64,000 nt of DNA from the NCBI GenBank assembly GCA_036383255.1, contig DASVOS010000003.1, forward strand, positions 56,479-120,478. The letters run 5' to 3'. The notes under the pieces were generated by a model. It saw nothing but the letters and a program-made list of their open reading frames with translations, ran no database searches and was not told the origin of the DNA. Positions 58,295-64,000 of this stretch are shown here, piece by piece. The stretch comes from Gammaproteobacteria bacterium. GTDB taxonomy: Bacteria; Pseudomonadota; Gammaproteobacteria; Natronospirales; REEB76. Position numbers and translations under genes: made by a program. The stretch's first letter is position 1; every line of letters starts with the position of its first letter.

Positions 58295-58553
58295 GTCCGT
58301 CCTCCATCTTGCAAATCAAATAACTATTAGGACGGTACGCCGCGACGCGGATATCAGCGATCCATGCGTCCGCGATCCTGTATTTTTTTACGCACGGTTC
58401 AAGTCGCGCAGGTGTATTCCATATTCACGGGAATGTCGCGCCATTTCACCCTGTTATGTGCGACACAGCACAGACGACGCGATGCGCGCGACGCAAACTG
58501 GCATCTCCAACGATCAACGGCTGTGCAAGACGCGCCGTCGCAGGAGATACGAC
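58295..58553. other. upstream region of the BON/CsbD stress genes
   Basis: 259 bases without a gene. It includes a T-run (TATTTTTTTA near 58380) that may mark termination of readthrough and A/T-richer patches where a stress promoter is likely, but no hexamers stand out. Confidence 0.35.
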
Positions 58554-59177
58554 ATGAAAACATCCAAAACCCCTTCCCTCCGCACCCTATTCATGATGGC
58601 CGGCATGGGCGCCGCGCTCGCCGCCGGGATGCCGGCCCTGGCATCCGACGACCCGGCACCCAAGGCCCACAGCGACAGCGTGGGCGACGCCATCAGTGAC
58701 ACCGCCGTCACCGCTAAGGTGAAGGCCAAGTTCGTGGGTGTGGACAGCCTCAAGGGCTCCGACATCAGCGTGACCACCACCAACGGCATGGTCACCCTCA
58801 CCGGCACCGCCGGCAGCTCCAGCGCCAAGTCCGAGGCGGAACGCCTGGCCAAGCAGGTGAAGGGCGTGAAGGACGTGGACAACGAGCTCAAGACCCCTTC
58901 CAGCAGCAAGACCAGCGCCGAGCTGAAGGGTGCCGCGAACAGCACCAAGCAGGGCGTCTCCGACACCTGGATCACCACCAAGGCGAAGGCGGCGATCACC
59001 GCTGACAGCGTGGCCAAGGGCTTCGACGTGCACGTGGAGACCACCAACGGCGTGGTGGTACTGAGCGGTCAGCTCGCCAACAAGGATGCCATCGCGCACG
59101 TGAAGGATATCGTCGAGAAGATCGACGGCGTGAAGAGCGTGGACACCAGCGGCCTCGAGGTCGCCCCGGGCAAGTGA
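58554..59177 (+). CDS. periplasmic protein with two BON domains (OsmY-like)
   Basis: 207 residues from ATG 58554, AGGAGA upstream. Signal peptide ends near MPALASDD. BON1 (about 42-112: ISDTAVTAKVKAKFVGVDSLKGSDISVTTTNGMVTLTGTAGS) and BON2 (about 133-205: VSDTWITTKAKAAITADSVAKGFDVHVETTNGVVVLSGQL) each keep the central Gly and the VxxVDNxL helix. OsmY-type proteins bind the membrane and are induced by osmotic or stationary stress. First of three stress genes. Confidence 0.88.
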   Translation: MKTSKTPSLRTLFMMAGMGAALAAGMPALASDDPAPKAHSDSVGDAISDTAVTAKVKAKFVGVDSLKGSDISVTTTNGMVTLTGTAGSSSAKSEAERLAKQVKGVKDVDNELKTPSSSKTSAELKGAANSTKQGVSDTWITTKAKAAITADSVAKGFDVHVETTNGVVVLSGQLANKDAIAHVKDIVEKIDGVKSVDTSGLEVAPGK

Positions 59178-59253
59178 CGCTTGCCCTTCGTGGGGTCCCG
59201 GCGGCGGCAGCCGCCGCCGGGACCGCGCCAGGATACGAGACAGGAGACATGAC

Positions 59254-59628
59254 ATGCAGAAGATGAACGCTTTCTACGCCCTGCTGGCCGCCGCCGGCCT
59301 CACCGGCGCCCTGTGCAGCACCTCGGTGCTGGCAGCCTCCAGCCCCGCGCCTGCCGCGAGCACCGCGGTGGGCGCCGCCACCTCCGACACGGACATCACC
59401 GCACAGGTGAAGGACAAGCTCGCGAGCGCGGGCTATCGCGACGTGGCGGTGACCGTCAACGGCGGTACGGTGACGCTGGTGGGCAGCGCCCAGGACGCGC
59501 AGGTGAAGGCCAATGTGGAGGCGGTGGCGAAGTCCGTGGACGGTGTGACCAGCGTGGACAACCGTCTCAAGACCCCGGCCGAGCGGCCGCAGATACCGCC
59601 TCCGCCCGCGGCGTCAAGGCCGGGCTGA
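59254..59628 (+). CDS. single-BON-domain periplasmic protein
   Basis: 124 residues; AGGAG upstream of ATG 59254. Signal peptide ends near SVLAASS. One BON domain (about 43-108: TSDTDITAQVKDKLASAGYRDVAVTVNGGTVTLVGSAQDAQVKANVEAVAKSVDGVTSVDNRL) and a Pro-rich tail. Likely acts with the two-BON protein 76 bases upstream as an envelope stress factor. Confidence 0.85.
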   Translation: MQKMNAFYALLAAAGLTGALCSTSVLAASSPAPAASTAVGAATSDTDITAQVKDKLASAGYRDVAVTVNGGTVTLVGSAQDAQVKANVEAVAKSVDGVTSVDNRLKTPAERPQIPPPPAASRPG

Positions 59629-59653
59629 TCCATAACTATTAAGAGGTGACGAG

Positions 59654-59929
59654 ATGAGCAACGACATTGCGAAAGGCGACTGGAAACAGCTCTCGGGTGC
59701 GATCAAGCACACCTGGGGCAAGCTGACCGACGACGACTTGCTGCGCGCCAAGGGCGACGGCGAATACCTGGTGGGCAGGCTGCAGGAATACTACGGTCTC
59801 ACCAAGGCGAAGGCGGAGCAGAGCCTGCACGAGCTGGGCTACAAGCTGCGCGGTGAGCAGCGCCGGGTCGCCACCTCCGATCGCCGCGGCAGCGGCGATG
59901 ACGTGACCACCGAACGCCTGGATCGCTGA
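59654..59929 (+). CDS. CsbD-family stress protein
   Basis: 91 residues. GDWKQLSGAIKHTWGKLTDDDLLRAKGDGEYLVGRLQEYYGLTKAKAEQSLHEL is the CsbD signature (W..L.G..K..WGKLTDDDL). Cytosolic hydrophilic helical protein induced by general stress in other bacteria. 25 bases after the BON gene and followed by a strong terminator, closing the unit 58554-59929. The tail (GDDVTTERLDR) is not part of the domain. Confidence 0.9.
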   Translation: MSNDIAKGDWKQLSGAIKHTWGKLTDDDLLRAKGDGEYLVGRLQEYYGLTKAKAEQSLHELGYKLRGEQRRVATSDRRGSGDDVTTERLDR

Positions 59930-59946
59930 TCCGGGCGAGGTGCGAC

Positions 59947-59986
59947 GCCGCCGGTGGCTGACTGAAGCCACCGGCGGCTTTTTTTT
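59947..59986 (+). terminator. rho-independent terminator of the BON/CsbD unit
   Basis: Perfect 13-bp stem (arms 59947-59959 and 59966-59978) with loop GACTGA and eight T residues. Confidence 0.95.
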
Positions 59987-59995
59987 GGCCGCGGG

Positions 59996-60451
59996 TCAGG
60001 AAGCGTGGGGCACGTGCGCGCCGGCCTGGCCGAAGGAGTAGAACCAGCCCTTCGCCGTGCAGGTGTACACGTCGCTGAACCACAGGTCGAAGTCCAGGGC
60101 GTCTCCCTTGTACTGCGCCTTGATGTAGAGCAGCGCGGTGATCACCGCGGTGCCCTCGTCATAGAAGCGCACGCTCTGCCGGGTGTCGCTCTGGTGCTCG
60201 TACGCGAGGGCCGTGTCGTGGGCCTGGTCCAAGAGATCCTTCTTTCCGTACACCTGCCCCTTGCCGGTCACCAGCGTGAAGTCGTCCGCCAGCAGGCGCG
60301 CCATGGCGGCGGCATCGCTCTTCTCCACCGCGGCCTGGTACTCGGTATCCAGCTGCTTGATGAGCGCCGGATCCTGCGGGCAGGCCGGCAGCGGGGCGGC
60401 CAAGGCCGCGATGGGGGCGAAGAGGGCGAGGGTCAGCAATGCCTTGGACAT
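59996..60451 (-). CDS. exported DUF4440/NTF2-like protein
   Basis: 151 residues; signal peptide ends near IAALAAPLP. PALIKQLDTEYQAAVEKSDAAAMARLLADDFTLVTGKGQVYGKKDLLDQ is the DUF4440/SnoaL cone fold start, and VRFYDEGTAVITALLYIKAQYKG to the end supplies the curved sheet. Usually a small-ligand binding or isomerase-type scaffold; exported versions have unknown roles. Confidence 0.78.
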   Translation of the reverse strand: MSKALLTLALFAPIAALAAPLPACPQDPALIKQLDTEYQAAVEKSDAAAMARLLADDFTLVTGKGQVYGKKDLLDQAHDTALAYEHQSDTRQSVRFYDEGTAVITALLYIKAQYKGDALDFDLWFSDVYTCTAKGWFYSFGQAGAHVPHAS

Positions 60452-60572
60452 GGGAGTCTCCCTGGGTTTCGGTGCGTGCAGGCTACCGGCGCCGATGTAT
60501 CGCAGCTATCACGAACTTGCAGCGCTCCCGGGTCCAGCGGCATAGTGGACAGGAGGGGATGGGAGCGAAGCC

Positions 60573-61607
60573 ATGCGACTGCAGCGACGTGACCTGGATA
60601 AGGCCGCCTTGGCGGGCGTGATCAGCGCCGCCCAGGCCGAGAGCCTGTGGAGCTACCTCAGCGGGCAGGCCGCCGAGGAGCCGGGCTTTAGGCCCGCGCA
60701 CATCCTCTATTACCTGGGCGGCCTCGTGGCCATGGCCGCGCTCTCGCTGTTCGTGACGCTCGCCTGGGAACCCTGGGCCGGTATCCCGATGCTGGTGGTG
60801 GCGCTCGCCTACGCCGCGCTCGGCATCGCACTCACCCACTGGTTCCTGCAGCGCGGCCTCGCCATCCCCGCCGGGCTCACCATCACCTTCGCCGTCTCCA
60901 CCGTGCCGCTGGCGGTGTATTCGCTCCAGCACATGCTGGGGTTCTGGGAGGGCGAGCGCACCCTGCAGGACTTCCACCTCTATATAGACTGGCGCTGGTT
61001 CTTCATGGAAGTGGCGACGCTCGCCGCCGCGGCGGTGGCCCTGTGGCGCTACCGCATGCCGTTCACGCTGTTCATAGTGGGCGTGATCTTCTGGTATCTC
61101 AGCATGGATCTGGTGCCTCTGCTGTTCAACGACCAGGACCCGGACTGGCAGCTCAGGGAGAAGGTGACCCTGTGCATGGGCATCCTCACCACGTTCCTGG
61201 CGTTTTGGGTGGACGTGCGTTCGGGCCGCAAGCGGGACTACGCCTTCTGGCTGTATCTCTTCGGCGTGGCCATGTTCTGGGGTGGGCTGTCGTTGCAGCG
61301 CTCCGACAGCGAACTCAACAAGTTCCTGTACCTGCTCATCAATCTGGGCCTGCTGGTGGTGGGCGCGGTCCTGATGCGGCGCGTGTTCGCGGTGTTCGCC
61401 GCCTTCGGCATCATTGGCTACCTGGGCCACCTCGCCATGCTGTTCCGCTTCGGCCTGCTGTTCCCGGTGCTGCTCGCGGCCATCGGTCTCGGCATCATGT
61501 TCCTGGGGGTGAAGTGGCAGCGCAACGAGCGGCGCATCCATGACGCGCTGCTGCGCTTCCTGCCCGGCAAGCTGCGCGACCTGGTGCTGCAGGCACACGG
61601 GGGCTGA
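60573..61607 (+). CDS. DUF2157-like membrane protein
   Basis: 344 residues. A cytosolic N-terminus (MRLQRRDLDKAALAGVISAAQAESLWSYLSG) of the DUF2157 type is followed by about nine hydrophobic segments. GFRPAHILYYLGGLVAMAALSLFVTLAWEPWAG is typical of this group. Function unknown. Three bases separate it from the DUF2269 gene, so both form an operon. Confidence 0.75.
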   Translation: MRLQRRDLDKAALAGVISAAQAESLWSYLSGQAAEEPGFRPAHILYYLGGLVAMAALSLFVTLAWEPWAGIPMLVVALAYAALGIALTHWFLQRGLAIPAGLTITFAVSTVPLAVYSLQHMLGFWEGERTLQDFHLYIDWRWFFMEVATLAAAAVALWRYRMPFTLFIVGVIFWYLSMDLVPLLFNDQDPDWQLREKVTLCMGILTTFLAFWVDVRSGRKRDYAFWLYLFGVAMFWGGLSLQRSDSELNKFLYLLINLGLLVVGAVLMRRVFAVFAAFGIIGYLGHLAMLFRFGLLFPVLLAAIGLGIMFLGVKWQRNERRIHDALLRFLPGKLRDLVLQAHGG

Positions 61608-61609
61608 GG

Positions 61610-62074
61610 GTGTACCTCGCGTTCAAGCTGCTGCACGTCATCGCCGTTATCCTGTTCTTCGGCAACGTGGTGACGGGCGTGTTCTGGAAGCATCTGGCGG
61701 ACGGCAGCCACGACCCCACGCTGATCGCCCACACGCTGCGCGCCATCATCCGCCTGGACCGCTGGCTCACCGTGCCGAGCGTCGCCGGCATCGCCGTGTT
61801 CGGCGTCGCCACCGCGCTCGCCGGCCACCTGCCGATGCTTCGCACCGGCTGGATCGCCGCCTCCATCCTGCTGTTCACCGCCTCCGGCATCCTGTTCCAC
61901 ACGCTGGCGCGGCTGCAGCGCGAGCTCCTGGCCCTGGCGGAGACGGGCGCCACCAGCGACTTCATGGACTGGGACGCCTACCGCCGCCTCTCGCGCCGGT
62001 GGTTCAACTGGGGCCTCGCCGCCACGCTGCTGCCGGCCGCGGCCCTGGTGCTGATGGTGCTGAAGCCCTTCTGA
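61610..62074 (+). CDS. DUF2269-family membrane protein
   Basis: 154 residues from GTG 61610. YLAFKLLHVIAVILFFGNVVTGVFWKHLAD is the DUF2269 first helix with conserved His and aromatic residues; TLRAIIRLDRWLTVPSVAGIAVFGVA and WIAASILLFTASGILFH follow, then a fourth helix at the end. Possibly binds haem through the conserved histidines; not shown. Coupled to the preceding DUF2157 gene. Confidence 0.78.
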   Translation: MYLAFKLLHVIAVILFFGNVVTGVFWKHLADGSHDPTLIAHTLRAIIRLDRWLTVPSVAGIAVFGVATALAGHLPMLRTGWIAASILLFTASGILFHTLARLQRELLALAETGATSDFMDWDAYRRLSRRWFNWGLAATLLPAAALVLMVLKPF

Positions 62075-62080
62075 GCGGCC

Positions 62081-62476
62081 TCACTTCATGTTGCGGTAGA
62101 GGTTCACCGCGAACACCAGCAGCGTGACCAGCAGCAGGATCAGCATCACGCCTGTCAGGGGCGCGACCGCCTCGTTGCCCAGGAGCGTGCAGGCCAGCAA
62201 CGCCATCGATACCGGCAGCACGGTGTTGTGCATCCAGAAGTGCACCACGCCGAGGGTGCTTCCGCCGGCCGCCGGGAAACGGTCGTAGATGAGGCCGGCC
62301 AGCGCCATGCTGGCCCAGCCCAAGAGGTTGATATGCGCATGCACCGGCGCCAGCGTGAACGAATGGCTGGCGCCCATGTACACGCCCAGCGAGGCGCCGA
62401 CCAATAGGTACGTGACCGCGATCAGTATCCAGAGACGCGCCAGCCGCTTGCCGCGGGATTCGATGTCCTGAGCCAT
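62081..62476 (-). CDS. small membrane protein related to cytochrome oxidase subunit I
   Basis: 131 residues from ATG 62476, with GGAGGGGA upstream. Four hydrophobic segments. SFTLAPVHAHINLLGWASMALAGLIYDRF and STLGVVHFWMHNTVLPVSMALL resemble the HAHxNLLGW and VHFWxxxxG helices of haem-copper (cbb3/NorB-type) oxidases, though only a fragment of that fold is present. Probably a haem-binding or oxidase-accessory protein. Confidence 0.65.
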   Translation of the reverse strand: MAQDIESRGKRLARLWILIAVTYLLVGASLGVYMGASHSFTLAPVHAHINLLGWASMALAGLIYDRFPAAGGSTLGVVHFWMHNTVLPVSMALLACTLLGNEAVAPLTGVMLILLLVTLLVFAVNLYRNMK

Positions 62477-62622
62477 GTGATTCCCCTCCACCCTATGAGA
62501 CGAATGGGTCAACCTTAAACAGCACGGCGCCGCCGGGCAAGGGCGTGTCGCGCGAACGAGGGAATTATCCCGGCGCGGCTTCGGTATGATTCGTACGGCG
62601 ACGTATCCGGGAAGGGATAGAA

Positions 62623-63003
62623 ATGAAGCAGCAGGTGTTGGATAAGCTCGGCCGCGCGGAGGGCTTCGCGCGCGAGTGGCTCGCGGCCTGGAACGCCCAC
62701 GACATCGACCGCATCATCGGTCACTACGCGCCGGACGCCACGGTGCAGTCGCCGTTCCTGGCCCAGGCCACGGGCGATGCGCGCGGCTGCGTCACCGGCG
62801 CGGAGCAGTTGCGCGCGATCTACGGCAAGGCGCTGCTGAAGTATCCGGACCTTGAGTTCCGCGTGATCCGCGTGCTCGCGGGCATGGAGAGCGTGGTGAT
62901 CCATTACCACACGGTGGAGGGGCTGCTGGCGGCCGAGACCTTCCTCCTGGACGGGCAGGGCCGCGCCCACACGGTGCTCTGCCATTACTGCCCGGAAAGC
63001 TGA
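62623..63003 (+). CDS. SnoaL-like NTF2-fold protein
   Basis: 126 residues. AEGFAREWLAAWNAHDIDRIIGHYAPDATVQSPFLAQATGDARGCVTGAEQLRAIYGKALLKYPDLEFRVIRVLAGMESVVIHYHTVEGLLAAETFLLDGQGRA matches the SnoaL/NTF2-like family closely, with the conserved W-N-A-H-D and Y-A-P-D-A-T segments. Ligand or reaction unknown. GGGATAG precedes the ATG. Confidence 0.85.
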   Translation: MKQQVLDKLGRAEGFAREWLAAWNAHDIDRIIGHYAPDATVQSPFLAQATGDARGCVTGAEQLRAIYGKALLKYPDLEFRVIRVLAGMESVVIHYHTVEGLLAAETFLLDGQGRAHTVLCHYCPES

Positions 63004-63132
63004 GATAAATGTCGTCTGAATTCCATATCGATACGCTCTAGGCCACGCCTGACGGGGGGTATAGCCTCCGTTCTCGATTAGACATATTCAAGGTAAACTA
63101 GCTCCAAGAGGGCCATACCCGGAGGGAATGAC

Positions 63133-63154
63133 GCCACGGTCCATGAGCCGTGGC
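63133..63154. promoter_or_regulatory. hairpin in the leader of the exoprotein gene
   Basis: GCCACGG-TCCATGAG-CCGTGGC, 7-bp perfect arms, 37 bases before the ATG at 63191. The leader carries no recognisable c-di-GMP riboswitch core. Confidence 0.4.
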
Positions 63155-63190
63155 GCACCGGGGGCATGTTCTGAAGAGTGGGGAACCGCC

Positions 63191-64000
63191 ATGTCGTATC
63201 GCCGTCCGTCCATCCGTCACCTGGATGCCTGCCTGCACGCCTTGTTGAAGCGTGGCGGCAGCCTGGGCCTAGGCCTCGGAGCCTTCACGCCGATCCTGGC
63301 CTTGGCCAACCCCAGCGGAGGCCAAGTGGTGGCCGGCCAGGCCACGATAGGCACCCCAAGCGCGAACGGCATGGTGATCAACCAGGCAAGCCAGAGCGCG
63401 ATCATCAACTGGCAACAGTTCAACATCGGCAAGGGCCAGTACGTCCAGTTCCTGCAGCCCTCCAGCTCCGCGGTAGTCCTGAACAGGGTAGTGGGCGGTA
63501 GCCCCAGCAGCATCCTCGGCACCCTCTCCGCCAACGGCCAGGTGTTCCTGGTCAACACCAACGGCGTGTTCTTCGGCAAGGGCGCCTCCATCGACGTCCA
63601 GGGCTTCCTGGCCTCCACCATCGACATCACCGATTCCAACTTCCTGTCCGGCAACTACGTGTTCGACCACGGCGGCGCCCCGGATGCCAAGCTCGTCAAC
63701 CAGGGCAGGATCCGCGCCCACAACGGCGGCTACGTCGTGCTCGCCGGCGACTACGCCGAGAACACCGGCATCATCTCCGCCCAGTCCGGCCACGTCATCC
63801 TGGCGGCCGGCTCCAAGGCCACCCTGGACCTCAACGGCAACAAGCTCGTCCACTTCGCCATCGACCAGGCGACCCTCTCCAACTACGCCGGGGTCAAGAA
63901 CGCAGGCTCCCTCATCGCCGACGGCGGCACCGTCATCATGACCGCCGACGTCGCCAATGCCCTGAAAGCCACGGTGGTCAACAACACCGGCCTCATCGAA
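63191..64000 (+). CDS. filamentous haemagglutinin-type exoprotein (TpsA), 5' part
   Basis: 270 codons to the end of the window with no stop, so only the N-terminus is seen. An extended signal peptide (MSYRRPSIRHLDACLHALLKRGGSLGLGLGAFTPILALANP) is followed by the TPS secretion domain: GQATIGTPSANGMVINQASQSAIINWQQFNIGKGQYVQFLQPSSSAVVLNRVVGGSPSSILGTLSANGQVFLVNTNGVFFGKGA. NTNGVFFG corresponds to the NPNG(I/L) motif. It is secreted through a TpsB/FhaC pore and acts in adhesion, contact-dependent inhibition or biofilm. Partner not in the window. Confidence 0.92.
   Translation, partial: MSYRRPSIRHLDACLHALLKRGGSLGLGLGAFTPILALANPSGGQVVAGQATIGTPSANGMVINQASQSAIINWQQFNIGKGQYVQFLQPSSSAVVLNRVVGGSPSSILGTLSANGQVFLVNTNGVFFGKGASIDVQGFLASTIDITDSNFLSGNYVFDHGGAPDAKLVNQGRIRAHNGGYVVLAGDYAENTGIISAQSGHVILAAGSKATLDLNGNKLVHFAIDQATLSNYAGVKNAGSLIADGGTVIMTADVANALKATVVNNTGLIE

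Noticed and set aside
63004..63190. Possible c-di-GMP riboswitch before the exoprotein gene
   Set aside because: The leader has a hairpin and G-rich runs, but the conserved GEMM core and receptor sequences are absent.
1..64000. CRISPR arrays, rRNA and tRNA genes
   Set aside because: No regularly spaced repeats and no rRNA- or tRNA-like sequence was seen on either strand.

Overview
The window reads as chromosomal DNA of a high-GC Gammaproteobacterium. Supporting marks are a bacterial-type CCA-adding enzyme with an HD domain, Slt70, a two-PDZ HtrA protease, FolM-type pteridine reductase, an adenosylcobalamin-dependent ribonucleotide reductase split into NrdJa/NrdJb, and filamentous-haemagglutinin two-partner secretion. 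The mix would fit a Xanthomonadales/Nevskiales/Steroidobacter-like lineage, but no rRNA or species marker is present. I see no tRNA, rRNA, CRISPR array or intact insertion sequence.

Layout: 1-8.3 kb holds folM, a MidA-like methyltransferase, a lipid-type mini-cluster (LpxD-like acyltransferase, unknown protein, ketoacyl-ACP synthase III, stand-alone ACP) and cca. 8.4-17.6 kb holds slt, an aldehyde dehydrogenase, a serine hydrolase, an aldo/keto reductase, two envelope proteins and an HtrA protease. 17.6-19.6 kb is a small heat-shock gene flanked by gene-free DNA packed with perfect hairpins, several sharing the loop AGGGAT. 19.6-23.2 kb is the split class II ribonucleotide reductase, with a small monooxygenase-like gene between the halves.

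23.3-28.6 kb is the outstanding region: five same-strand, tightly packed genes, visibly AT-richer than everything around them. They encode an ImmA/IrrE metalloprotease-macro domain fusion, a P-loop kinase fused to a short adenylosuccinate-synthetase (PurZ-like) domain in which Ser replaces the catalytic Asp, an ADP-ribosyltransferase-like protein, a DUF3644 protein and a second HEPN-like protein. The mix of a candidate ADP-ribosylating toxin, an ADP-ribose-binding/protease protein, nucleotide-synthesis enzymes and HEPN RNases looks like an undescribed defence or toxin-antitoxin system; this is inference from motifs.

28.7-63 kb is ordinary accessory chromosome: regulators paired with detoxification genes (HxlR/quinone reductase, TetR/GST), transporters, a fatty-acid desaturase, M20 peptidase, two tandem paralogous secreted proteins, a Crp-MEDS regulator pair, many small DUF/YCII/GFA/NTF2 proteins, and a BON-BON-CsbD stress cluster. 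A four-part cassette (promoter/leader, small basic ORF, small conserved ORF, RRM RNA-binding gene, terminator) is intact at 48.7-49.9 kb, and a decayed copy with internal deletions lies at 32.9-33.5 kb. The window ends inside a TpsA-type exoprotein gene.
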